This document shows positions 31,306-43,920 of a stretch of DNA of 64,000 nucleotides, piece by piece. Below the pieces are notes generated by a model. The model saw nothing but the letters and a program-made list of their open reading frames with translations, was not told the origin of the DNA and made no database searches. The position numbers and the translations under genes were made by a program. Source of the stretch: Symsagittifera roscoffensis (lineage: Eukaryota > Xenacoelomorpha > Acoela > Convolutidae); contig NC_087069.1 in assembly GCF_963678635.1 (NCBI RefSeq), positions 51,098,938-51,162,937 on the forward strand, read 5' to 3'. The first letter of the stretch is position 1, and the number at the start of each line of letters is the position of its first letter.

Positions 31306-32433
31306 TTGTACGGAAGATTGAGCATGTCGGATAAGAGTGCCATGGAGTTGGTCACGGACTGTCATGGGGTGACGGATGTAAGCTTGATCACAGCCTTGGG
31401 ATTTTGTAGCATGACGAGATCGATAGAATCGCTTGAGCGCCTGGAGTGTGCCCATGAGCTAGTGACGTCCCTCAGCGTGGAAGTATTCCCTGGAGCATTA
31501 CAGACAGAGCAGAAGATTGGAGGCTGGCGAGAAGCTCTAGAAAATGAAATGAATCTGAAGGATAGTGAAGCCTATCACAGACTTACTGGTTCAAAATATC
31601 TGGTGGGTTCAAGCTCCGCGCCATATTGCAATAGTAGGTATCCTACGTACATGGTGGTGATGGATGCGAGGATGCAACAGGTGTTGGTTGACCAACTTTT
31701 CTCTGTGCCAAAGTGCGTGAGGTTTGCCAGAATGTCAGAAAGGCCATATGACTTGTTGGTGAAGATCTTTCGGGCAGTCCCGAACAGATCTGAAGGCGAG
31801 TTGCAAGACGTGGTGGGTGAAGAGTTCCTGAGACTGAACGAAGGTAATGTGAGTGAGTTCCAGAAACAGAAAGCGAGTGGAGCGTTACCCACTGAATTCC
31901 CCACCATAGAAGAGAAAGACGATTTACATAGAATTCTGATGGAGTTGGAACCGTTGCTGGGAGCCTCAGGGTATCGGACCCGAAGGAACATAGTGAGAAC
32001 CCATGGGGAGTATCCTTGCCACTGCTTGGCGCAGACGTTGTGGTACCCCAAATGCGGGAATCTGATGCTAGTATGGGACGTGGAGGAGCTGTACTCTACG
32101 GGGTTGCCCGATCAGAATCAACAAGTGTCAATCGTGGTGGTTAGTGCCATGCTGGCAGTGAGATGGTTGGAGGCTAACACGGACACAAGTGAACAGGAGA
32201 CGGACGTGCCGACTCCTGAACAGCTGACCAATGTGAAGATGAGTCATGAATTGGATATTTTCAGGACCATCTGCAAGGTTCTGAGAATACCTAAAGCCAT
32301 TGAAAGAATATGGTCAAGGCAAAGATTGATGCCTTGGTTCCGTCCAGTGATGACATCATGGATATATAAACGCGCGAAGCGTCACATGTCGAGGAACACG
32401 GTCCCAGCTAGATATAGGACCGGGAGCCTATAA
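31306..32433 (+). pseudogene. Unrecognised large reading frame, segment 4
   Basis: This is the longest intact piece: 375 codons in the same frame as segments 2 and 3. Features include SRYPTYMVVMDARMQQVLVD, MELEPLLGASGYRTRRNIV, EYPCHCLAQTLWYPKCGNL (four Cys/His close together) and a basic end. Codon use and composition resemble the Gypsy element at 49-57 kb more than the neighbouring DNA. Possible origins are a retroelement ORF, an old virus insertion or a host pseudogene; none can be chosen. Confidence 0.52.
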
Positions 32434-32743
32434 GAGAGCATTCCTGACGCATAGAAACGCGGTCACCACGGCGGTGAAGCGAGTAGCTGGAGCGCCTTGT
32501 GCAACCAAAGATGAAAAGAAAGAGGTCTTAAGAGCTGACCTAGAACGAAATGTGGGCCTATGTCTTCACAACAGCTTTTGCAGGAACCGGGAGCAGAAAG
32601 TGAATGTGGACTTGCTACCTTGTTGCAAAGCGAGGCTGTTGGAACAGGAGAGTTGGGGCACGGCCCGCAACTCTATGAACATGTTAGAAAAAGTTCTGGA
32701 AGACAGTGACGCTGAAGATCAGGATGGAGAAGCGATGGAATAA
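32410..32743 (+). pseudogene. Unrecognised large reading frame, C-terminal segment
   Basis: After a frameshift near 32400-32430 the frame reads GPGAYKRAFLTHRNAVTTAV and runs to a TAA at 32741-32743. It has a Cys-containing part (VGLCLHNSFCRNREQ, DLLPCCKARLL) and an acidic tail (VLEDSDAEDQDGEAME). This tail and the stop look like the genuine C-terminus of the roughly 1,170-residue product. Confidence 0.48.
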
Positions 32744-34395
32744 AGATGATGAACGAAGAGAACAAGTGAAGACGGGAGCAAGAAAAGAAGAAGAAGGAGA
32801 AAAAACTTGATTGTCTTTGTGTGTTAAAACTTGAACCAATCAACCAAGTTTTGATTATTGAACTTGTTAAATTTTTTGTTTTGATCTGGTTTGGTCAGAC
32901 CAAACTACAATGTTGCAATTGCTAAAATTGTTGAAATTGTTGATTTTAGTTATGACTATTAATGTATGTATATGAGGAACATAGGTGAGTATATTTACCT
33001 ATTTCATCACGACTGAAGTTTTTAACCTGTGTAAGACACAAATTCACTGTGTGGCGACATGGTAAGTTTGAGTAAACTTGCTCGAGAGGGTGAATAACTC
33101 AATAACTTTCCTAGCCACAGAGTTTCTTAGTTTTAATATTGAAAGGACCGCATAAATGACTGATTATACTTGGTGAGTGAAGTTAAGTTAACTTTAACGG
33201 GTGCGTGGCCGTGCCACGTCCCACTTTTTAATCACAAAGAGCGAAAAGATGTTTTATGGCGAGATGACGTAAGTAGTCAGAAAAGAAATTTTATCTAGGA
33301 CATTCCTCATGGTGCAAATTTTGTGAAAATGTTGAAAGGCAGTGAGATGTAGTACGATGCCATTTGTGAACACGTAGTGAGTTGAGGTGGAGTAGATAAT
33401 AGTTTCTTATGCGATTTGTAAGATTGATTATAGAGAACTGGAGTACTACTTGACGATAACCCGGTGTTATGCGATCAATAGGGACATTGATGGAGGCTTG
33501 TCCGGGGACTATGTGCCATTCTGCCAGATTGGCACAGAGCAACCTTCCGGCGACGTGAAAAATAACGATTAAAGGCCTTATTACCGAAAAAGTATTGCAA
33601 AGGAGGGTAGGAATACTCTAGAATTTTTATTTTTAAGATTTCGATCAGAAGGGGAATATTTCTCAGAAATAAAAAAAACGGCCATTTTGACTGAAAAGGA
33701 CGAAAAAACACAACAACGACAGATATTGTGGAAAACGGTCGCACAAGAGACGAAAAACACGAAGCCTCTTATCGTGGCAACAACACACGACAAGAACCTT
33801 AGCAGTGGAAATTGGTGGAAAGGGAAGCTTCGGTGGGGAAGGAAAATTACACGCAACCCTCCCGGGACACAAATTGGAAGAGATGAGAGCGTTATCGCAG
33901 GAATATTACGGGAGCGGAGGCTTGGTCCCCTAGAGACTGTTTCATGTGAAGGGACTGTATAAAACTAACTTTGTAGCTACTTGAATGTCATAGAACTCTT
34001 ACTTAACCCGGTAATATTTGATATTTCAGAATAGGAGTAGCTAGAGAGAGGAAAGGGTCAATCCATCTCCAATGGATTTAATATAGAACTGTCACACGAA
34101 AACATATTAAAATAGGTTGTTCGAGCCGTGTTTTTAATAGCAATCACATAGTCTGAGGATCTGAGACTCAGCTATGTGGTTGCGTTCGCATGTAAACGAA
34201 AGCTGATCAAAAGTCATTTGACTGATGGCCTAAAAATGGTAATTTTTTACTTTGCCCTAGACAGACCAGAAAATCAACTGGCAAGGTCGAGAGGGTGAAA
34301 AACGAGTAGGATTAAGGTAACTGACGCCTGCCAGTCGTTAATAGGTACTTTTTCTACGCTCCGTCGCTGTGTAGTTTTTGGGCGAATGTAACAAA
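32744..34395. other. Flank of the unrecognised gene, no confirmed ORF
   Basis: The first part is A/G-rich, then AT-rich. TGTGGCGACATGG at about 33050 faintly resembles a retroelement primer-binding site, but no LTR pair is seen. A G-rich patch at about 33480-33550 and another at 33830-33950 break the AT-rich background. Confidence 0.35.
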
Positions 34396-34968
34396 CATTT
34401 TCCAATTATGATTATCAGGCATTGATCAAAGAATACATGAACACGACATACAAAAAAAAACAAGTTTTGAGCAATTTTGAGAAAAAAAATATTATTAAGC
34501 GAGAAGGGAAAAAATCTAATAATTCTGTATGCAGGACTACGTTATGCACCCAAAAAAGTTCTGAGCGCAAAAGTTTCTTTGAAAAATGTTGGTTTTTGTA
34601 CAAAAATCAATTTGCGGTTAAAAAAAAACAAAAAAAATTGAGGCAATTTCAAAATTACGTGGAAAAAGTTTCTGTGTCGCAATCAAAAAAATGCTGGGCA
34701 TAGAATTTCTATGTTTCGAAATTGTATGATAAACCTTTTTTCAAAAAACAAAAACCCGTTTTGTTGTGACCACGTTGTTCTTTTAGAAGCAAACATCCAC
34801 AGAAATTAGTTTATATCTTTTTCAACCACTTTTCGAAATTGTATGAAAATGTATGACAAATATTTTTCCACACACTTGATGTTTGGAATTGTATGATAAA
34901 ATTTTTTGGTTTGTGGAGGTCAAACCGAATTACTGCAATAATGAAAATATGTTATTTTGTTATTTCAG

Positions 34969-35041
34969 TTTGATCAATTTGTTGTCATTTGGACAATCAG
35001 ACGAAATACTGAAGAATTGAATGCCTAATTGGTGAACAACG
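34969..35041 (+). other. Exon-like 73-nt segment, unit 1
   Basis: It is flanked by TATTTCAG and GTAAGG. The frame reads FDQFVVIWTIRRNTEELNA, then a TAA. The same 73-nt length is kept in all six units. Confidence 0.4.
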
Positions 35042-36374
35042 GTAAGGTTTTCGTCAAGAGACGGAAACATAACAGATGAAAAGTGCGTTTTTGAATAATT
35101 TCTAGGTTCAGCTGATGGCGATACGTTAATTGGGAGATAATCATGTTCTGTTCTGATCTAGTTCAACTAAATGAAAAACAAAAAGGAAAATGATAAATTG
35201 TTACTTTGTTGCAGCTAATTCTACTTAATAAAGTTAAAAGAATGAAAGGATAAAAATGAATTAATCTAAGGTTAGAACATTAAGAAGTGACAACGGATTC
35301 TCACCGCCGTAGAGAATGAAAGTGTGAAGGTCAGACAAAAAAGACCACTTAGATTAATTAGATAGGTCATTAGCCAAATTAGAATAGATACAAAGTGGAA
35401 CCACATCAGAAAATTACATAGCAGAGGCAGATGCGTGGAAGGAGTGAAGATTAATGGTAGAGTGGAGTGCTTACTAGAGTATCCAATGGAATGAGGTTGA
35501 AGTCCAGTGGTGGTATAGTTTTAGTCTCCAAACCTTGCCATCTTATAACATAGTCTTAGTCTCAGACCTTGCCATCTTATAACATAGGTAACTTAATCCC
35601 TGTTTTAATACATGGGAAAATCTTTTCGCTATCTTGATACATAGATTGCTGACCGGATACTCTTTAGCCTATCTTAATACATAGGGGTCAGCAACCACCC
35701 CCTTGATCGCCTCACTCGTATACTACTCCACTGTAGAGAAAACGATCTGAATTGCCTTAGAGGTGTCTTTCACAAATCATATAACAGATTTACCAAACTT
35801 TTAAATTTTGGAAACATTTTTCAGCGAGGATTATCAGACCTCGATCAAAGAATAGATAAACACGACTTACAAAAGAAACAAGAGTTTTCAGCAATTTTGA
35901 GAAAAAAAATTATTAAGCGAGAAGGAAAAATCCAATATTAATGTATCCAGGACTACGTTATGCACCCAAAAAAGTTCTGAGCGCAAGTGTTCGTTGAAAA
36001 ATGTTGGTTTTCATGCAAAATTCAATTTGCGGTTAAAAAAACAAAAAAAATTGGGGCAATTTAAAAATTACTTGGAAAAACTTTTTGTGTCGCTATCAAA
36101 AAAATGCTAGGCATAGAATTTCTATATTTGAGAATTGTATGATAAACTTTTTTTGAAAGAGCAAAAACCCGTTTTGTTATGACCACGTTGTTCTTTTAGA
36201 AGCAAACATCCACAGAAATTAGTTTATATCTTTTTTCAACCACTTTTCGAAATTGTATGAAAATGTATGACAAGTACTTTTCCACACACTTGATGTTTGG
36301 AATTATATGATAAAATTTTTTGGTTTGTGGAGGTCAACCCGGGTCACTGCAATAATGAAAAAATGTTATTTCAG

Positions 36375-36447
36375 TTTGATCACTTTGTTGTCGTTTGGAC
36401 AATCAGCCGAAATACTGAAGAATTGAATGCCTAATTGGTGAAAAAAA
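36375..36447 (+). other. Exon-like 73-nt segment, unit 2
   Basis: Acceptor TTATTTCAG and donor GTAAGG. It contains the TAA after LNA. Confidence 0.4.
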
Positions 36448-36924
36448 GTAAGGTTTTCGGCAAGAAACGGAAACATAACAGATGAGAGTGCGTTTTTGAA
36501 TATTGTCTAGGTACAGCTGATGGCGATACGTAAATGAGAGATAATCATGTTATGTTCTGATCTAGTTCAACTGAATGAAAAACAAAAAGGAAAATGATAA
36601 ATTGTTAGTTTGTTGCAGCTAATTCTACTTTATACAGTTAAAAGAATGAAAGGATAAAAATGAACTAATCCAAAGTTAGAACATTAAGAAGTGACAAAAC
36701 AATCTCTGCGCCGTAGAGAATCAAAGTGTGAAAGACAGACAAAAAAGACCAGTTAGATTAATTAGACAGGTCATTAGCTAAACTAGAATAGATATAAATA
36801 GGAACCACATCAGAAAATTACATAGCAGAGGCAGATGCGTGGAAGGAGTGAAGATTGAGGGTAGAGTGGAGCGTGTACTAGAGTATCTAATGGAATGAGG
36901 TTGAAGTCCAGTGTTAGTATAGTT

Positions 36925-37449
36925 TTAGTCTCCTAGGCAGTTGCAAATATAGTGGACGACGCTATTTGTATAAACAATGCGACTCAAATTACAATAATCA
37001 GCCCAAATCCTATCTCCTGCCTTCACTCTGACATACATCCACTTCGCTCCATTTCTGTCCAGACGCGCGATAACTTCATCTCTCACCTCCTGTCTTGTCA
37101 TACCCCCAAGTCCCAAAATCTCTCTCCATGTACTTTCCATATCCAACAACGCACTCTTACTCGCCCTCTCTGCCTTCGCCCTGTCCTCATCAGTTGCATC
37201 TATGTAACTGTTGTAATCTGACGTACGGAGAGTGTAGAAGTGCATGTTGTAGGGGTACTCCGTTTTGCTCAACCACTCCGCTGTATCACCATCTCCATCT
37301 TTACACTTGACACTAAAGTCAAAGGTAAGCAAACTGCTATTTGTAAAAACAGTGATGAACCAAATTCTCCCAGGGTTTGTATCCTTTAAGACTTCTCTGA
37401 TCTCCTGTGATGTTTCCTCTGTGCCCTTTCCTTTTGATCCTCTCAACAT
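36925..37449 (-). CDS. Array ORF, copy 1 (intact)
   Basis: This 174-codon minus-strand ORF starts at an ATG (MLRGSKGKGTEETSQEIREV) and ends YICNCLGD. Readable features: a central FITVFTNSSLLTFDFSVKCK stretch that looks like beta strands, TAEWLSKTEYPYNMHFY, an acidic/helical part (ATDEDRAKAERASKSALLDM), RQEVRDEVIARLDRNGAKWM, and Cys residues near the end. There is no signal peptide, membrane segment or recognised domain. It is the only copy that keeps both an ATG at this place and an unbroken frame. It may be one exon of a longer gene. Confidence 0.5.
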   Translation of the reverse strand: MLRGSKGKGTEETSQEIREVLKDTNPGRIWFITVFTNSSLLTFDFSVKCKDGDGDTAEWLSKTEYPYNMHFYTLRTSDYNSYIDATDEDRAKAERASKSALLDMESTWREILGLGGMTRQEVRDEVIARLDRNGAKWMYVRVKAGDRIWADYCNLSRIVYTNSVVHYICNCLGD

Positions 37450-38930
37450 TTGCAATTTTTGTACAAATTTGGGTTACTCATTGAAAAAAAACTGAGGAGT
37501 TGAATCATGGAGTTTGATCTAGAAATTTCAATAATTATTGCTCTTTTTGTTCGATTGATTTGAGATTCCTATTTAAATTCTCCCTGAAATGAACACAAAA
37601 ACGAAATAATTACACAAATAAAAGGTTGAAAATGGAAAAATTTGGATAGATTTGAATAAATATTACTTCTTTTTTCCAAAAAATACGACTAAATTCACTA
37701 TTTTCCGGAAGTTTCAATAATAATTCATCTATTCTGAGCTTTTTATATTCAAGTTTTTGTATCATTGTCTCAACATGATTCCAATTAAAATACAACTTGG
37801 GCTTATTTTAAGCTTTGCACGTATGTATATCTTACAACTAGATCCGATGCGACAAAAAAATTAAGCAAAACCTGAGAGTTCTGCAATTTTTCCAAAAAAT
37901 GTTTGCAGTTTTTTTACAAAAGTTCATTTTTTTTGCATTTTTTTTTCAAAATCTTGATTTTTTGTTGAAGTTTTAGTAGGTTCTAGTAATACTTTAGAAA
38001 GTTTTTTCTAAGAAACGAAATCGTAGGAGTTAGCTAAGAAACGCAAGTATCGGCAAAATCGAGCCCCAAAAAATTCGTGCGCCGAAAAATTTTCTGAAAC
38101 TTACCATCTCAAACCTTCTTGTCCTAACACACAGGAAACTTAACCACTATCTTAATACATAGGGAAACCTAATCCATATCTTAATACATAGGTTGCTGAC
38201 CGGATACTCTATAGCCTATGTTAATACATGGGGGTCAAAAAACACCCCCCCCCCCCCACATGATCGCCTAAATCATAAACTACTACAGTGCATAGAAAAC
38301 GATCTGAATTGCCCTAGAGTTGTCTTTCACAATTCATATAACCAATTTAACAAACTTTTAAGTTTTGGCAACATTTTCCAACGATGATTATCAGGCATTG
38401 ATCAAAGAATACATGAACACGACATTCAAAAAAAACAAGAGTTTTCAGCAATTTTGAGAAAAAAAAATTATTAAGCGAGAAGGGAAAAAATCTAATTATT
38501 CTGTATGCAGGACTACTTTATGCACCCAAAAAAGTTCTGAGCGCAAAATTTTCTTTGAAAAATGTTGGTTTTCGTACAAAAATCAATTTGCGGTTAAAAA
38601 AAAACAAAAAAATTGAGGCAATTTCAAAATTACTTGGAAAAAGATTCTGTGTCGCAATCAAAAAAATGCTGGGCATAGAATTTCTATTTTGGGAACTGTA
38701 TGATAAACTTTTTTTGAAAGAGCAAAGTTTTGTTATGACCACGTTGTTCTTTTAGAAGCAAACATCCACAGAAATTAGTTTATATCTTTTTTCAACCACT
38801 TTTTGAAATTGTATGAAAATGTATGACAAGTACTTTTCCACACACTTGATGTTTGGAATTATATGATAAAATTTTTTGGTTTGTGGAGGTCAACCCGGGT
38901 CACTGCAATAATGAAAAAATGTTATTTCAG

Positions 38931-39003
38931 TTTGATCAATTTGTTTTCGTTTGGACAATCAGCCGAAATACTGAAGAATTGAATGCCTAATTGGTGAACA
39001 AAG
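38931..39003 (+). other. Exon-like 73-nt segment, unit 3
   Basis: Acceptor TTATTTCAG and donor GTAAAG. The TAA is present. Confidence 0.4.
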
Positions 39004-39480
39004 GTAAAGGTTTTCGGCAAGAAACGGAAACATAACAGATGAAAAATGCGTTTTTGAATGTTGTCTAGGTTCAGCTGATGGCGATACGTAAATGAGAGAT
39101 AATCATGTTCTGTTCTGATCTAGTTCAACTGAATGAAAATCAAAAAGGAAAATGATAAATTGTTAGTTTGTTGCAGCTAATTCTACTTTATACATTTAAA
39201 AGAATGAAAGGATAAAAATGAACTAATCCAAAGTTAGAACATTATGAAGTGACAAAACAATCTCTGCGCCGTAGAGAATCAAAGTGTGAAAGACAGACAA
39301 AAAAGACCAGTTAGATTAATTAGACAGGTCATTAGCTAAACTAGAATAGATATAAAGTGGAACCACATCAGAAAAAAACATAGCAGAGGCAGATAAGGAA
39401 GGAGTGAAGATTGAGGGTAGAGTGGAGCATGTACTAGAGTATCTAATGGAATGAGGTTGAAGTCCAGTGTTAGTATAGTT

Positions 39481-40005
39481 TTAGTCTCCTAGGCAGTTGC
39501 AAATATAGTGGACGAAGCTATTTGTATAAACAATGCGACTCAAATTACAATAATCAGCCCAAATCCTATCTCCTGCGTTCACTCTGACATACATCCACTT
39601 TGCTCCATTTCTGTCCAGACGCGCGATAACTTCATCTCTCACCTCCTGTCATGTCATACCCCCAAGTCCCAAAATCTCTCTCCATGTACTTTCCATATCC
39701 AACAACGCACTCTTACTCACCCTCTCTGCCATCGCCCTGTCCTCATCAGTTGCATCTATGTAACTGTTGTAGTCTGACGTACGGAGAGGGTAGAAATGCA
39801 TGTTGTAGGAGTACTCTGTCTTGCTCAACCACTCCGCTGTCTCACCAACTCCATCTTTACACTTGACACTAAAGTCAAAGGTAACCAAACTGCTATTTGT
39901 AAAAACAGTGATGAACCAAATTCTCCCATGGTTTGTATCCTTTAAGACTTCTCTGATCTCCTGTGATGTTTCCTCTGTGCCCTTTCCTTTTGATCCTTTC
40001 AACAT
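39481..40005 (-). pseudogene. Array ORF, copy 2 (nonsense mutation)
   Basis: It starts at an ATG at 40003-40005 and closely follows copy 1, but AGA is replaced by TGA after LGLGGMT near 39649. Past the stop the frame remains open to the same NCLGD end. The damage is a single base. Confidence 0.55.
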
Positions 40006-41512
40006 TTGTAATTTTTGTACAAATTTGGGTTACTCATTGAGAAAAAACTGAGGAGTTGAATCATGGAGTTTGATCTAGAAATTTCAATAAATATTGCTCT
40101 TTTTGTTCGATTGATTTGAGATTCCTATTTAAATTCTCCCTGAAATGAACACAAAAACGAAATAATTACACAAATAAAAGGTTGAAAATGGAAACATTTG
40201 GATAGATTTGAATAAATATTACTTCACATTTCCAAAAAATACGACTAAATTCACTATTTTCTGGAAGTTTCAATAATAATTCATCTATTATGAGCTTTTT
40301 TTATTCAAGTTTTTGTATCATTGTCTCAACATGATTCCAATTAAAATACAACTTGGGCTTATTTTAAGCTTTGCACGTATGTATATCTTACAACTAGATC
40401 CGATGCGACAAAAAATTTAAGCAAAACCTGAGAGTTCTGCAATTTTTCCAAAAAATGTTTGCAGTTTTTTTAGAAAAGCTCATTTTTTTGCATTTTTTTT
40501 TCAAAATCTTGATTTTTGTTGAAGTTTTAGTAGGTTCTAGTAATACTTTTGAAAGCTTTTTCATAGTTTCAAACATAAAAAACAATAATCAAAGAAACCA
40601 AATCGTAGGAGTTAGCTAAGAAACGCAAGTATCGGCAAAATCGAGCCCCAATAAATTCGGGCGCCGAAAAATTTTCTGAAACTTACCATCACCAAACCTT
40701 CTTGTCCTAACACACAGGAAACTTAACCCCTATCTTAATACATAGGGAAATCTAATCCATATCTTAATACATAGGTTGCTGACCGGATACTCTATAGCCT
40801 ATGTTAATACATGGGGGTCAAAAAACACCCCCCCACATGATCGCCTAAATCATAAACTACTCCAGTGCATATAAAACGATCTGAATTGCCCTAGAGTTGT
40901 CTTTCACAATTCATATAACCAATTTAACAAACTTTCAAGTTTTGGCAACATTTTCCAACGATGATTATCAGGCATTGATCAAAGAATGCATGAACACGAC
41001 ATACAAAAAAAAACAAGAGTTTTCAGCAATTTTGAGAAAAACAAATTATTAAGCGAGAAGGGAAAAAATCTAACTATTCTGTATGCAGGACTACTTTATG
41101 CACCCAAAAAAGTTCTGAGCGCAAAAGTTTCTTTGAAAAATGTTGGTTTTCGTACAAAAATCAATTTGCGGTTAAAAAAACAAAAAAAATTGAGGCAATT
41201 TCAAAATTACTTGGAAAAAGTTTCTGTGTCGCAATCAAAAAAATGCTGGGCATAGAATTTCTTTATTTGGGAATTGTATGATAAACTTTTTTCAAAAAGC
41301 AAAAACCCGGTTTTTTATGACCACGTTGTTCTTTTAGAAGCAAACAGCCACAGAAATTAATTTATATATTTTTTCAACCACTTTTCGAAATTGTATGAAA
41401 ATGTATGACAATTATTTTTCCACACACTTGATGTTTGGAATTGTATGATAAAATTTTTTGGTTTGTGGAGGTCAACCCGAGTCCTTGCAATAATGAAAAT
41501 ACTTTATTTCAG

Positions 41513-41585
41513 TTTGATCAATTTGTTGTCATTTGGACAATCAGACGAAATACTGAAGAATTGAATGCCTAATTGGTGAACAAAG
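41513..41585 (+). other. Exon-like 73-nt segment, unit 4
   Basis: Acceptor TTATTTCAG and donor GTAAGG. The TAA is present. Confidence 0.4.
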
Positions 41586-42063
41586 GTAAGGTTATCGGCA
41601 AGAAACGGAAACATAACAGATGAAAAGTGCGTTTTTGAATGTTGTCTAGGTTCACCTGATGGCGATACGTAAATGAGAGATAATCATGTTCTGTTCTGAT
41701 CTAGTTCAACTGAATGAAAAACAAAAAGGAAAATGATAAATTGTTAGTTTGTTGCAGCTAATTCTACTTTATACAGTTAAAAGGATGAAAGGATAAAACT
41801 GAACTAATCCAAAGTTAGAACATTAGGAAGTGACAAAACAATCTCTGCGCCGTAGAGAATCAAAGTGTGAAAGACAGACAAAAAAGACCAGTTAGGTTAT
41901 TTAGATAGGTCATTAGCTAAACTAGATTAGATATAAAGTGGAACCACATCAGAAAATTACATAGCAGAGGCAGATGCGTGGAAGGAGTGAAGATTGAGGG
42001 TAGAGTGGAGCATGTACTAGAGTATCTAATGGAATGAGGTTGAAGTCCAGTGTTGGTATAGTT

Positions 42064-42588
42064 TTAGTCTCCTAGGCAGTTGCAAATATAGTGGACGACG
42101 CTATTTGTATAAACAATGCGACTCAAATTACAATAATCAGCCCAAATCCTATCTCCTGCCTTCACTATAACATACATTCGCTTCGCTCCATATCTGTCCA
42201 GATGGGCGATAACTTTATCTCTCACCTCCTGTCTTGTCATACCCCCAAGTCCCAAAATCTCTCTCCATGTACTCTCCATATCCAACAACGCACTCTTACT
42301 CACCCTCTCTGCCTTCGCCCTGTCCTCATCAGTTGCATCTATGTGACTGTTGTAGTCTGATGTACGGATAGTATAGAAGTACATGTTGCAGGGATACTCT
42401 GTCTTCTTCATCCACTCCGCTGTCTCACCAACTTCATCTTTACACTTGACACTAAAGTCAAAGGTAACCAAACTGCTATTTGTAAATACAGTGATGAACC
42501 AAATTCTACCAGGATTTGTATTCTTTAAGACTTCTCTGATCTCCTGTGCTGTTTCCTCTGTGCCCCTCCCTTTTGATCCTCTCAACAA
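42064..42588 (-). CDS. Array ORF, copy 3 (open, start codon changed)
   Basis: It is open over the full length to NCLGD. The codon matching the ATG of copy 1 is TTG here, so unless an upstream exon supplies the start it could not begin in the same way. Differences from copy 1 are spread along the protein and are largely substitutions without frame loss. Confidence 0.5.
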   Translation of the reverse strand: MLRGSKGRGTEETAQEIREVLKNTNPGRIWFITVFTNSSLVTFDFSVKCKDEVGETAEWMKKTEYPCNMYFYTIRTSDYNSHIDATDEDRAKAERVSKSALLDMESTWREILGLGGMTRQEVRDKVIAHLDRYGAKRMYVIVKAGDRIWADYCNLSRIVYTNSVVHYICNCLGD

Positions 42589-43483
42589 TTGTAATTTTGT
42601 ACAAATTTGGGTAACTCACTGAGAAAAAACTGAGGAGTTGAATCATGGAGTTTGATCTAGAAACTTCAATAAATAATGCTCTTTTTGTTCAATTGATTTG
42701 AGATTCCTACTTAAATTCTCCCTGGGATGAACACAAAATCAAATTAGTTACACAAATAAAAGGTTGAAAAGGGAAACACTTGGGTAGTTTTGATTAATTT
42801 TACTTCACTTTCCCAAAAATTACGATTAATTTCACTATTTTCTGGAAGTTTCAATAATAAGTCATCTATTATGAACTTTTTTTCAATTTTTTGTATCAAT
42901 GTCTAAGTATGTTTTAAAACTAGATCAGATGCGACAAAAATATAACTAAAACCTGAGAGTTCTGTAATTTTTTCCAAAAAGAAATTTTGCATATGTTTTC
43001 CAAATACTTTGTTTTTCTGCAATTTTTTTTGCCAAAATCTTGACTTTTTTTTGAAGTTTCAGTAGGTTCTAGTATAGCTTTAGAAAATTTTCTCATAGTT
43101 TCAAACATATGAAACAATAATCAAAACATCTAAATCGGAGTTAGCTAAGAAACTCAAGTATCGGCAAAATCGAGCCCCAATGTTTTTGGAGGCCGAAAAT
43201 TTTTCTGAAACTTACCATCTCAAACCTTGGCATCTTAATAGATAGGAAACTTATTCCCTATCTTAATACATGGTAAAATCTATTCCCTATCTTAATACAT
43301 AGATTGCTGACCGGACACTCTATAGCCTATGTTAATACATGGGGGTCAGCAACCAACCCCTTGATCGCCTCACTCGTATACTACTCCAATGTATAGAAAA
43401 CGATCTGAATTGCCTTAGAGGTGTCTTTCACAAATCATATAACAAATGTAACAAACTTTTAAATTTTGGCTTTTTTTCAGCGA

Positions 43484-43920
43484 TAATTATCAGACCTTGA
43501 TCAAAGAATACATACACACGACATAAAAAAGAAACAAGAGTTTTCAGCAATTTTGAGAAAAAAAATTATTAAGCGAGAAGGAAAAATCCAATATTAATGT
43601 ATCCAGGACTACGTTATGCACCCAAAAACGTTCTGAGCGCAAGTGTTCGTTGAAAAATGTTGGTTTTCATGCAAAATTCAATTTGCGGTTAAAAAAACGA
43701 AAAAAAATGGGGCAATTTAAAAATTACTTGGAAAAACTTTTTGTGTCGCTATCAAAAAAATGCTAGGCATAGAATTTCTATATTTGAGAATTGTATGCCT
43801 AAATCATAAACTACTCCAGTGCATAGAAAACAATCTGAATTGCCCTAGAGTTGTCTTTCACAAATCATATAGCCAATATAACAAGCTTTTAAATTTTGGC
43901 AACATTTTCCAACGATGATT
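43484..43920. repeat. Partial duplication inside the array (chimeric junction)
   Basis: The part of the unit starting ATAATTATCAGACCTTGATC at 43484 runs to TTGTATG at about 43797. It then joins CCTAAATCATAAACTACTCC, which restarts the unit at an earlier point. The repeat half is therefore present twice and accounts for the longer spacing of this unit. Confidence 0.7.

Noticed and set aside
33040-33075. TGTGGCGACATGG as a retroelement primer-binding site
   Set aside because: Only about seven bases match the expected type, no LTR pair or downstream gag/pol is seen.
36952-37310. + strand Thr/Ser/Pro/His-rich ORFs in each array unit
   Set aside because: They are antisense to the better-preserved minus-strand ORF and change more between copies.
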